Shown piece after piece: positions 1 to 5,318 of a stretch of 5,318 bases of DNA. How positions within the stretch are numbered: position 1 is the first letter of the stretch; each line of letters opens with the position of its first letter. This stretch comes from Alphaproteobacteria bacterium (GTDB lineage Bacteria > Pseudomonadota > Alphaproteobacteria > Micavibrionales > UBA2020), in the NCBI GenBank assembly GCA_018971405.1, contig JAGXAX010000116.1, forward strand, positions 1 through 5,318. Direction: 5' to 3'. Position numbers and translations under genes: made by a program. The notes under the pieces are model-generated. The model saw nothing but the letters and a program-made list of their open reading frames with translations. It had not been told where the DNA came from and did no database searches.

Positions 1-32
1 AGGCTGAGCAGTTGCGGTGAAAAGAGCGGCAT
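1..32 (-). CDS. Start of a downstream gene, possibly CinA-type (nicotinamide-nucleotide amidase), cut by the window edge
   Basis: Only ten codons are visible, reading MPLFSPQLLS from an ATG at 32-30. An AGGA ribosome binding site at 41-38 lies 5 nt upstream, directly after the pgpA stop, so the start is well supported and the gene belongs to the same operon. The product cannot be identified from ten residues. In alphaproteobacteria a CinA C-terminal-domain protein (PncC-like NMN amidohydrolase) often follows ispDF-pgpA, and such proteins can begin with a short hydrophobic Leu-rich stretch like this one. The CinA label is therefore inference from gene order. The existence of a coding start is what the sequence shows. 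Confidence 0.5.
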   Translation of the reverse strand, partial: MPLFSPQLLS

Positions 33-41
33 GCTTTTCCT

Positions 42-545
42 TTATGTATGGGAGAGGGCGGCGATGGCGACGCCGCAGAGCGCGTACAGCCCTGCCACGA
101 CGTCGTCCATCATCACGTCGAAGCCGCCTTTGGAGCGGTTGTCGAAAAACGACGCCGGCCACGGCTTCCAGATGTCGAAGAGGCGGAACAGAAGCCCCGC
201 CCAGATCCACAGGCCGATGCTGTGCCCCGCAAAGATTCCCGCGATCCACACGCCCGCGACTTCATCGACGACGATGGACTGGTCGTCAACCGTTCCGGAT
301 TTTTTGCCGTACCATGTGGCGAAGGGCGTGGCCGCGACGAGCAGGGCGAGGGCGGCGATGGCAAGCCCCTGCATGCCCCATTGCTGCAAAATGAAATAGC
401 CGAACGGCATGCCCGCGATCGTGCCCATCGTGCCGGGCGCGGGGCGAATGAGGCCGGAGCCGAACCATGTCGAGAGCAACACGCGCGGGTCTGAGAATTT
501 CGTTTCCGGCGGCACGGGTTTGAGAGAGGGTGTCAGCTTGCCCAT
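42..545 (-). CDS. pgpA: Phosphatidylglycerophosphatase A
   Basis: This 167-residue inner-membrane enzyme removes the phosphate from phosphatidylglycerol phosphate to give phosphatidylglycerol, the last step of PG synthesis. The family signature blocks are all present: a WFGSG...PGTMGT block (residues 27-42), DDQSIVVDEVAG (87-98), FRLFDIWKPWP (120-130) and GGFDVMMDDVVAG (140-152). The conserved acidic residues expected to bind metal lie in the second and fourth blocks. Hydrophobic stretches around 43-58, 60-77, 99-118 and 149-165 fit the membrane topology of the family, and the length is normal. The ATG at 545-543 has a GAGG site 7 nt upstream. It overlaps the end of ispDF by 13 bp, which suggests translational coupling. 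No defect is seen. Confidence 0.95.
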   Translation of the reverse strand: MGKLTPSLKPVPPETKFSDPRVLLSTWFGSGLIRPAPGTMGTIAGMPFGYFILQQWGMQGLAIAALALLVAATPFATWYGKKSGTVDDQSIVVDEVAGVWIAGIFAGHSIGLWIWAGLLFRLFDIWKPWPASFFDNRSKGGFDVMMDDVVAGLYALCGVAIAALSHT

Positions 546-1747
546 TTCAGTTCCTCGTTGTTCTGCGCGGTTGAGAAAACGAACGGCAAGCGGACGGTGG
601 CGATCGCCTGCGCGGCGATGCCTTCGCGCCTGCCGGTGAAGCCGAGGCCTTCCGTCGTCGTCGCTTTGATGCTGACGCGCGATGGCGGCAGGTTCAGGAT
701 GTTGGCGACGCGCCGCTGCAGGACGGCGCGGTGCGGCGCGATTTTCGGCGCCTCGCAGACGATCGTCACATCGACATGGGCGATCAGCCCGCCTTGTGTC
801 GTGACAAGTTCCGCCGCATGTTTTAAAAACACCGTGCTGTCGGCGTCTTTCCAGCGCGGATCGGACGGGCTGAAGTGCTGGCCGATGTCGCCTGCGCCGA
901 TGGCTGCGAGCAGGGCGTCGGTGAGGGCGTGCAGTCCGGCGTCTGCGTCGGAATGGCCTTCGAGCGTGAAATCATGCGGAATGGCGACGCCGCAGAGCAT
1001 GAGCTTTTTGCCTTGCGCGGGCACGAGCCTGTGAACGTCATAGCCTTGGCCCGTGCGTACGTCGCCGTTGCGCGCGGAGAGCAGGCTTTCGGCGCGGGCG
1101 AGATCTTGAGGGTGGGTGATTTTGATATTGTCGGGCTGGCCTGCGACCAGCGCGACCTCTTGCCCGTCCGCCTCGCACAGCGCCGCATCGTCGGTGAAAG
1201 ACCGGTCTTTATATTTTTCGTGCAGGCCGTCGATCAGCGTGAAATCGAAGGCCTGCGGCGTTTGCACGGTAAAAAGATTTTCACGGCTTTCAGTTTTTCC
1301 GTTCCGTTTGACCGTGTCCGTGACGGGCAGGGCGGGGGTCGCCGCGCCGGATTGCGCCGCCGCCGCGACGAGGGTTTTTATCAAGTCCTGCGTGAGCAAC
1401 GGCCGTGCGGCGTCGTGGATCAGGACGATATCGGGCTTTGTCGCGCGCAGGGCGGCAAGGCCGTTGCGTACCGATTGCTGGCGTGTCGCGCCACCCGCGA
1501 CATATTTTATGTTTTCCCCCGCGCCGCCGCAGCGGGCGCCTTGCGGTCGCGGATAATCGGGATTCACGACGGCCACGATCTCGTCCGCGAGGCCGGAAAA
1601 CGCGTCGGTGCTCCATTGCAGAACGCTTTTTCCGAGCAGGGGCAGGTATTGCTTCGGCATATCGCTCCCGAAGCGCGCGCCCGACCCTCCCGCGACGATT
1701 AGCGCGGCGATTTTTTTGTCAGTCCCCGTCTGTTTATTCAATGTCAA
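533..1747 (-). CDS. ispDF: Bifunctional IspD/IspF: MEP cytidylyltransferase fused to MECDP synthase
   Basis: This 404-residue cytoplasmic fusion carries two non-consecutive steps of the MEP isoprenoid pathway. The IspD half (about 13-228) makes CDP-methylerythritol from MEP and CTP. It shows the nucleotide-binding loop VAGGSGARFG (18-27), PKQY (31-34), GGATRQQSV (85-93), HDAARP (111-116), TDTVK (143-147), TPQAF (163-167) and TDDA (185-188). The IspF half (about 231-390) cyclises CDP-ME phosphate to MECDP. It shows GYDVHR (235-240), with zinc ligands Asp237 and His239; LHALTDA (272-278), with the third zinc ligand His273; and KATTTEGLGFTGRREGI (361-377). The start is a TTG at 1747-1745, because no ATG or suitable GTG lies before the IspD core. 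An AAGG site at 1759-1756 sits 8 nt upstream and overlaps the stop of the preceding aldehyde dehydrogenase gene. A second TTG two codons in cannot be excluded. Confidence 0.96.
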   Translation of the reverse strand: MTLNKQTGTDKKIAALIVAGGSGARFGSDMPKQYLPLLGKSVLQWSTDAFSGLADEIVAVVNPDYPRPQGARCGGAGENIKYVAGGATRQQSVRNGLAALRATKPDIVLIHDAARPLLTQDLIKTLVAAAAQSGAATPALPVTDTVKRNGKTESRENLFTVQTPQAFDFTLIDGLHEKYKDRSFTDDAALCEADGQEVALVAGQPDNIKITHPQDLARAESLLSARNGDVRTGQGYDVHRLVPAQGKKLMLCGVAIPHDFTLEGHSDADAGLHALTDALLAAIGAGDIGQHFSPSDPRWKDADSTVFLKHAAELVTTQGGLIAHVDVTIVCEAPKIAPHRAVLQRRVANILNLPPSRVSIKATTTEGLGFTGRREGIAAQAIATVRLPFVFSTAQNNEELKWAS

Positions 1748-1757
1748 ATTTCACGCC

Positions 1758-3305
1758 TTAAATATCAAACTGGACTCCCTGCGCCAGCGGCAGCACGCTG
1801 GAGTAATTGACGGTGTTGGTCGAGCGGCGCATGTAGGCTTTCCATGCGTCCGAGCCGCTTTCGCGCCCGCCGCCGGTCTCCTTTTCGCCGCCGAACGCGC
1901 CGCCGATCTCCGCGCCCGAGGTGCCGAGGTTGACGTTGGCGATGCCGCAGTCGCTGCCTGCCGCCGAAGTGAAGAGTTCCGCCTCGCGCAGGTCGTTCGT
2001 GAAAATGCAGGAGGACAATCCCTGCGGCACGCCGTTGTGCATGGCGAGGGCTTCGCCGAGTTTCGAATATTTCATGACGTAGAGGATCGGCGCGAAAGTC
2101 TCGTGCTGCACCACGTCGGCCTGTTTCGGCATCTCGACCACGGCGGGAGCGACGTAATAAGCGTGAGGATATTCCTTTGCCAGCACGCGCTCCCCGCCCG
2201 TGACCTTGCCGCCGGCGGCCTTCGCTTTTTTCAGCGCGTCCTGCATGTTGTCGAACGCTTGCTTGTCGATCAGCGGCCCGAGCAGCGTATGCGCGTCGAG
2301 CGGGCTGCCGATGCGCACCGAGGCGTAGGCTTTTTTGACGCGCGCGACGAATTTTTCGGCGACATCCTTATGTGCGATCAGGCGGCGCTGCGTCGTGCAG
2401 CGCTGCCCGGCCGTGCCGACCGCGCCGAAAACGGTTGCCATCAGCGCGAGGTCGAGGTTGGCGCTCGGCGCCAGAATCATCGCGTTGTTGCCGCCGAGTT
2501 CGAGGATGCAGCGGGCGAAACGCGCCGCCACGCGCGGCGCCACTTCGCGCCCCATGCGCGTCGAACCGGTGGCGCTGACGACCGAAATGCGCCTGTCGTC
2601 CACGAGCTTTTCGCCGATGACGCGCGCGCCGACGACGATTTCGGAAAGGCCTTCCGGCGCGGCGCCGTATTTTTTAAGCGTTTTCTCGAAGAGCGCCTGA
2701 CAGGCCAGTGCCGTGAGCGGCGTTTTTTCCGACGGCTTCCATACCACGCTGTCGCCGCAGACGATGGCGAGCGCGAAGTTCCAGCACCAGACCGCGACGG
2801 GGAAGTTGAATGCCGAAATCACGCCGACGACGCCTGCCGGATGCCAGTTTTCCTGCATCTTGTGACCGGCCCGTTCCGAGGCGATGGTCAGGCCGTAGAG
2901 TTGCCGCGACAAGCCGACGGCGAAATCGCAGATGTCGATCATCTCCTGCACTTCGCCGAGGCCTTCGGTCAGGATCTTGCCGCATTCAAGCGTGACGAGC
3001 TTGCCCAAATCCTCCTTGTGCGCGCGCAAGGTCTCGCCGAAGAGACGGATCAGTTCGCCGCGCTTCGGGGCCGGCACGCCGCGCCATGTCAGAAAAGCTT
3101 CGTGCGCGCGGGAAATTTTCGCGTCGAGAGATTTCGCCGTGTCGGTCGGCACACTGCCGATCTCCGCACCGTCGATCGGTGAGTGCACTTTCAGTGTGCC
3201 GGAAGAAAAGTTTTTTACGGGAACGCCCATTTTTTCGAGCAACCGCGCCGCCGTGTCGGATGAATGGATGTGTTGGATGTCCGCAGATTTCCTTTTTGCG
3301 ACCAT
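1758..3305 (-). CDS. ALDH7-family aldehyde dehydrogenase (antiquitin / piperideine-6-carboxylate dehydrogenase type)
   Basis: This 515-residue NAD(P)-dependent enzyme is expected to oxidise alpha-aminoadipic semialdehyde (in equilibrium with piperideine-6-carboxylate) to aminoadipate in lysine/pipecolate breakdown; bacterial AmaB/Pcd and human ALDH7A1 do this. Visible are the oxyanion Asn167 in AFNFP, the cofactor-binding VVWKPSE (Lys190), GSTRMG (247-252), general base Glu269 in LELGG and catalytic Cys303 in GTAGQRCTT. The C-terminal block SGAEIGGAFGGEKETGGG, followed by RESGSDAWKAYMRRST, is diagnostic of ALDH7. Glu107 (LVTLECGKIL) and Arg302 before the catalytic Cys match residues I recall as aminoadipate-binding in ALDH7A1. 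The ATG at 3305-3303 was chosen because AAGGAG lies 7 nt upstream. The frame is open to an ATG at 3389, but that extension is Lys/Arg-rich, lacks a ribosome site and crosses the likely promoter. It heads the operon leading into ispDF, 10 nt away. Actual substrate is inferred from family. Confidence 0.93.
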   Translation of the reverse strand: MVAKRKSADIQHIHSSDTAARLLEKMGVPVKNFSSGTLKVHSPIDGAEIGSVPTDTAKSLDAKISRAHEAFLTWRGVPAPKRGELIRLFGETLRAHKEDLGKLVTLECGKILTEGLGEVQEMIDICDFAVGLSRQLYGLTIASERAGHKMQENWHPAGVVGVISAFNFPVAVWCWNFALAIVCGDSVVWKPSEKTPLTALACQALFEKTLKKYGAAPEGLSEIVVGARVIGEKLVDDRRISVVSATGSTRMGREVAPRVAARFARCILELGGNNAMILAPSANLDLALMATVFGAVGTAGQRCTTQRRLIAHKDVAEKFVARVKKAYASVRIGSPLDAHTLLGPLIDKQAFDNMQDALKKAKAAGGKVTGGERVLAKEYPHAYYVAPAVVEMPKQADVVQHETFAPILYVMKYSKLGEALAMHNGVPQGLSSCIFTNDLREAELFTSAAGSDCGIANVNLGTSGAEIGGAFGGEKETGGGRESGSDAWKAYMRRSTNTVNYSSVLPLAQGVQFDI

Positions 3306-3341
3306 GGCAAGTCTCCTTTTTAAAATCTTGATGCGTTTTTT

Positions 3342-3370
3342 AGAATGCCCGAAGTAACTCTGCCGCTCAA
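3342..3370 (-). promoter_or_regulatory. Candidate promoter of the ALDH7-ispDF-pgpA operon
   Basis: On the minus strand TTGAGC (3370-3365) is followed after 17 nt by CATTCT (3347-3342). This is a partial match to the vegetative -35/-10 pattern with ideal spacing. It would start transcription near 3335, leaving a short leader before the AAGGAG site and the ATG at 3305. A second AT-rich possibility, TACAAT at 3379-3374, has no good -35 box. The call rests on weak consensus matches only. Confidence 0.35.
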
Positions 3371-3383
3371 GGTATTGTAATAT

Positions 3384-3431
3384 ATGCATAATAATTATTC
3401 ATAAATTGGAGTTGACCGGCAACATGCATAA
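3384..3431. repeat. Direct repeat ATGCATAA, two copies 40 bp apart, in the divergent intergenic region
   Basis: ATGCATAA occurs at 3384-3391 and again at 3424-3431, a 40-bp period or close to four helical turns. The first copy lies within the palindrome TATGCATA (3383-3390), next to the self-complementary AATAATTATT (3390-3399). The second falls between the candidate -35 and -10 of the plus-strand gene. This fits operator half-sites bound on one face of the DNA, but in AT-rich sequence two 8-mers can also match by chance. Confidence 0.3.
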
Positions 3432-3440
3432 GGTCTATTC
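3412..3440 (+). promoter_or_regulatory. Candidate promoter of the glycine-zipper protein gene
   Basis: TTGACC (3412-3417) matches five of six bases of the -35 consensus. It is followed after 17 nt by CTATTC (3435-3440), a mediocre -10; TATTCC one base on is an alternative. Transcription would begin near 3447, about 40 nt before the chosen start codon at 3486. That would exclude the in-frame upstream ATG at 3444. Confidence 0.4.
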
Positions 3441-3485
3441 CTAATGCCATTACTTTATCACCCTCACATTTCAAGGAGAATGGCT

Positions 3486-4025
3486 ATGAGACTCAATACA
3501 AGACTGAGCGCAGCGAAAGCGACAGGCGGCGTTATCGGCGTGACGATCGCTGGATTGTCGGTTGTCGCCGGTATCGGCGTTATGGTTGCCGCGCCGTTCG
3601 TCGGCGGCATTGCCGTCGGCATGGCGGTGGCCGGCGCGGTTCATGGCTCCGTTGGCGTTATTTGCGGCGTCATCGCCGGTTTCGCTGCCGCGGGCATTTC
3701 CGGCACGATCGGTGGTTATGCCGGTCTGGGCGTCATGGCGCTCGGCACGGTTGCCGGTGGCGTTATTGGCGCCGCTGTCGGCGGCGCGCTCAAGCTTGCC
3801 GGCCTTGCCGTCAAGGGCTTCTTCGCAGGCGCAAAGAAGCTGATGGGTCTTGGCGGCAAGAAACCTGTTGCCGCCGCTCCGGTCGTTCCGGCGCGGGAGA
3901 ATGCAGGCGAATTCAAGGCCAACACGTCGAAGGCTTCGTTTGACGCAGCGACCACGCCCGCTGCGAAGAACGACAACGTTCCCGCGAACGTTCCGGTTCA
4001 AAAGCCCAACGCGCCCAAGCTCTAA
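3486..4025 (+). CDS. Glycine-zipper-rich hydrophobic membrane protein of unknown family
   Basis: I do not recognise this 179-residue protein. From residue 12 to 102 there is no charged residue at all. The stretch to about 116 carries most of the 29 glycines and is built of Gly/Ala/Val/Ile with repeated GxxxG steps (14-18, 41-45, 61-65, 73-77 and 87-91-95-99, plus 111-115). This fits three or four tightly packed membrane helices or a pore-like assembly. A Lys-bearing, possibly amphipathic segment (103-126) follows. The tail (127-179) is rich in Ala, Pro, Asn and Lys and is probably disordered. There is no clear cleavable signal peptide; the short N-terminus MRLNTRLSAAK is basic. The ATG at 3486 was chosen because AAGGAG (3473-3478) lies 7 nt before it. 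The in-frame ATG at 3480 is only 1 nt from that site. The gene stands alone, with its own candidate promoter and terminator. Similar composition occurs in glycine-zipper proteins and pore-forming peptides, but no function can be assigned. Confidence 0.75.
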   Translation: MRLNTRLSAAKATGGVIGVTIAGLSVVAGIGVMVAAPFVGGIAVGMAVAGAVHGSVGVICGVIAGFAAAGISGTIGGYAGLGVMALGTVAGGVIGAAVGGALKLAGLAVKGFFAGAKKLMGLGGKKPVAAAPVVPARENAGEFKANTSKASFDAATTPAAKNDNVPANVPVQKPNAPKL

Positions 4026-4041
4026 AAGCCAGGCGGCACTC

Positions 4042-4079
4042 AAAAAAGCGTCTTCCCGAAACGGGAGGACGCTTTTTTT
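4042..4079 (+). terminator. Strong intrinsic terminator, possibly bidirectional
   Basis: A 12-bp stem (AGCGTCTTCCCG at 4047-4058 with CGGGAGGACGCT at 4062-4073) closes an AAA loop and runs into seven T's (4073-4079). An A-run at 4042-4047 mirrors the T-run, so the element could also stop minus-strand transcription coming from tdh. The one imperfect pair is a G-U wobble in the plus-strand RNA but a C-A mismatch in the minus-strand RNA. Termination of the plus-strand gene, whose stop is 16 nt upstream of the A-run, is therefore the better-supported role. Confidence 0.9.
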
Positions 4080-4241
4080 GTACTGCTTGTATGCCGCTAT
4101 TAATTTATCGAGCGGGGCTTTATCCGGTTTTTCATTGTATAGTATCCCCGATATTTCCCTGATTTTCTCGGCCGGCAAATTCCACCATGCCAGGTTGTTT
4201 ATCAACGGAATAAGCTCTTCGGAGATCCTGTACCGGAAGCA
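4080..4241 (-). pseudogene. C-terminal remnant of a hexapeptide-repeat (CatB/XAT-like) acetyltransferase
   Basis: Read on the minus strand just after the tdh stop, this stretch encodes about 54 residues beginning CFRYRISEELIPLINNLAWW, then NLPAEKIREISGILYN and a Lys/Tyr-rich end (AYKQYKK). The pattern Arg-Phe/Tyr-x-[RI]-S-x-E-x-I...Trp-Trp-Asn-x-Pro-x-E-x-Ile is typical of the helical C-terminus that follows the left-handed beta-helix in CatB-type chloramphenicol/xenobiotic acetyltransferases and related sugar O-acetyltransferases. The beta-helix, the catalytic His and any start codon are absent: upstream the frame runs inside tdh and shows no resemblance. No stop codon occurs before the frame enters the terminator hairpin. 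GC is about 46% by hand count, below the flanking genes, which suggests foreign origin. Assignment is from pattern recall, not a search. No functional product is expected. Confidence 0.6.
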
Positions 4242-4245
4242 AGGC

Positions 4246-5277
4246 TCACTTCTCCCAGTCGAGGATGACTTTTCCCGATTGACCGGAAGCCATGGTATCG
4301 AAACCCTTCTGGAAGTCGTTGGCGGCAAAGTGGTGGGTGATGATGGGCGAGAGGTCGAGACCCGACTGTACCATGGCGATCATCTTGTGCCATGTCTCGA
4401 ACATTTCGCGGCCGTAGATGCCCTTCAGCGTCAGGCCCTTGAAGATGAAGCTGCCCCAGTCGATGCTCATGTCGCCGGGGGGGATGCCGAGCAGCGCGAT
4501 CTTGCCCGCGGGGCGCATGGCGGCGATCATCTGGCGGAACGCGTCGGGGTTGCCCGACATTTCGAGGCCGACGTCGAAGCCTTCGGTCATTTTGAGATCG
4601 GCCATCACGTCACGCAGGTTTTCTTTTGCGACGTCGACGGCGCGGGTCGCGCCCATCTTTCTGGCGAGATCAAGGCGGTACGCGTTGACGTCCGTCACGA
4701 CGATGTTGCGCGCGCCCGCGAATTTGCAGATCGCCGCTGCCATCACGCCGATCGGCCCCGCGCCGGTGATCAGCACGTCTTCGCCGACGAGGTCGAACGA
4801 CAGTGCGGTGTGCGTCGCGTTGCCGAACGGGTCGAAGATCGCGGCGAAGTCATCGCTGATGTTGTCGGGGATCTTGACCGCGTTCTTGGCGGGCAGGCAG
4901 AGATATTCCGCGAACGCGCCCTGACGGTTGACGCCGACGCCCTTTTGCTCGATGCAAAGGTGCTTCTTGCCGCTGCGGCAGTTGCGGCAGAGGCCGCAGG
5001 TGATGTGGCCCTCGCCGGAGACGCGGTCGCCGGGCTTGAAGCCCTTGACCTCGGAGCCTGCCTTTTCGACCACCCCGACGTATTCATGCCCCGTGATGAG
5101 GCCGACGGGCACGTGCTTCGCCGACCAGTCGTCCCACTTGAAGATGTGGATGTCCGTGCCGCAGATGGCGGTCTTTTTTATTTTGATGAGGATGTCGTTG
5201 TGGCCGATCTCGGGGACGGACGCGTCTGTCTTCATCCAGATGCCGGGTTTGGCTTCTTTTTGGTAGAGCGCTTTCAT
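4246..5277 (-). CDS. tdh: L-threonine 3-dehydrogenase
   Basis: This 343-residue cytoplasmic zinc-dependent medium-chain dehydrogenase oxidises L-threonine with NAD+ to 2-amino-3-ketobutyrate, which Kbl normally cleaves to glycine and acetyl-CoA. It closely follows E. coli Tdh (341 residues) from MKAL to the end SGQSGKVIL. Catalytic zinc residues Cys39, His64 and Glu65 (GHEYVG) are present. So are the four structural-zinc cysteines 94, 97, 100 and 108, the Rossmann loop GAGPIG (172-177) with Asp196 after the second strand (NAD preference), and the [11 protein letters not shown] block (286-296). The ATG at 5277 has GAGG (5287-5284) 6 nt upstream, overlapping the stop of a preceding frame, so coupled translation is likely. 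Kbl is not seen downstream, where only a gene remnant and a terminator lie. The gene looks intact. Confidence 0.97.
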   Translation of the reverse strand: MKALYQKEAKPGIWMKTDASVPEIGHNDILIKIKKTAICGTDIHIFKWDDWSAKHVPVGLITGHEYVGVVEKAGSEVKGFKPGDRVSGEGHITCGLCRNCRSGKKHLCIEQKGVGVNRQGAFAEYLCLPAKNAVKIPDNISDDFAAIFDPFGNATHTALSFDLVGEDVLITGAGPIGVMAAAICKFAGARNIVVTDVNAYRLDLARKMGATRAVDVAKENLRDVMADLKMTEGFDVGLEMSGNPDAFRQMIAAMRPAGKIALLGIPPGDMSIDWGSFIFKGLTLKGIYGREMFETWHKMIAMVQSGLDLSPIITHHFAANDFQKGFDTMASGQSGKVILDWEK

Positions 5278-5280
5278 GTG

Positions 5281-5318
5281 TTACCTCGCGTGGCCAAGAA
5301 GTCCGGTGTGGTAGATGA
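5281..5318 (-). CDS. C-terminal end of an unidentified upstream reading frame, cut by the window edge
   Basis: One minus-strand frame reads IYHTGLLGHAR and ends with TAA at 5283-5281, 3 nt before the tdh ATG. The stop sits beside the GAGG ribosome site of tdh, as is common for coupled operon genes. The tail does not match the C-terminus I know for Kbl (a ...GKxLGVI-type end), the usual neighbour of tdh. Twelve codons are too few to identify the product or to be certain it is translated; the segment could simply be leader sequence. Confidence 0.35.
   Translation of the reverse strand, partial: IYHTGLLGHAR

Noticed and set aside
64..998. An exact 18-bp repeat, ATGGCGACGCCGCAGAGC, at 64-81 and 981-998
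   Set aside because: Both copies encode LCGVAI on the minus strand, in PgpA and in IspF. Shared peptide and strong GC codon preference explain it, so it is probably chance rather than a mobile or regulatory repeat.
875..1702. Plus-strand open frame (275 codons) opposite ispDF
   Set aside because: It is antisense to the clear IspDF coding sequence, has no ribosome site that stands out, and its composition looks like a shadow frame.
1608..3182. Long plus-strand open frame (524 codons) opposite the aldehyde dehydrogenase gene
   Set aside because: It is antisense to a gene with complete family motifs. Its translation is Arg/Ala/Asp-rich without recognisable domains, typical of an open antisense frame in GC-rich DNA.
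3306..3389. 28-residue N-terminal extension of the aldehyde dehydrogenase from the ATG at 3389
   Set aside because: It has no ribosome site, a Lys/Arg-rich composition unlike the family N-terminus, and lies across the candidate promoter. The ATG at 3305 has a strong AAGGAG site.
3444..3485. Upstream in-frame starts (ATG at 3444 and 3480) for the glycine-zipper protein
   Set aside because: The ATG at 3444 lies at or before the predicted transcription start and lacks a ribosome site. The ATG at 3480 is only 1 nt from the AAGGAG site. The ATG at 3486 has ideal spacing.
3471..4328. Minus-strand open frame of 285 codons covering the glycine-zipper gene and the end of tdh
   Set aside because: Not a real gene as a whole: its start lies inside tdh and its distal half is antisense to the glycine-zipper gene through the terminator. 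Only the central 4080-4241 part resembles a protein family, and it is reported as a remnant.

Overview
The window most likely comes from an alphaproteobacterium. The fused ispDF gene followed by pgpA, and then what looks like the start of a cinA-type gene, is an arrangement I know from that class. The coding regions are GC-rich (roughly 60%, judged by eye). Genus cannot be read from the sequence. There is no rRNA, tRNA, CRISPR array, insertion sequence or replication origin that I can support.

Layout. On the minus strand, from about 3345 down to the left edge, lies one compact operon: an ALDH7-family (antiquitin/AmaB-type) aldehyde dehydrogenase (3305-1758), bifunctional IspDF of the MEP isoprenoid pathway (1747-533), PgpA phosphatidylglycerophosphatase (545-42) and the first ten codons of a further gene (32-1). 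Gaps are 9-10 nt, or a 13-bp overlap, and every gene has a ribosome binding site, so the genes are probably co-transcribed and partly translationally coupled. Diverging from this operon is a plus-strand, single-gene unit (3486-4025). It encodes a 179-residue glycine-zipper-rich hydrophobic protein that I cannot assign to a family, followed by a strong intrinsic terminator (4042-4079). Facing it on the minus strand is a complete threonine 3-dehydrogenase gene, tdh (5277-4246). tdh is preceded by the tail of an unidentified upstream reading frame.

Between the tdh stop and the terminator is about 160 bp of noticeably lower GC (46% by hand count). Read on the minus strand, it encodes what looks like the C-terminal tail of a hexapeptide-repeat (CatB/xenobiotic acyltransferase-like) acetyltransferase. 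It has no start, no body and no stop of its own. I read it as a gene remnant, and with the orphan glycine-zipper gene it is the most unusual part of the window.

Functionally, the left operon mixes isoprenoid precursor synthesis (IspDF), phosphatidylglycerol synthesis (PgpA) and an aldehyde dehydrogenase best known from lysine/pipecolate breakdown. Tdh catabolises threonine to 2-amino-3-ketobutyrate, but its usual partner Kbl is not visible next to it. The divergent intergenic region (3306-3485) holds candidate promoters for both directions and a repeated ATGCATAA element.
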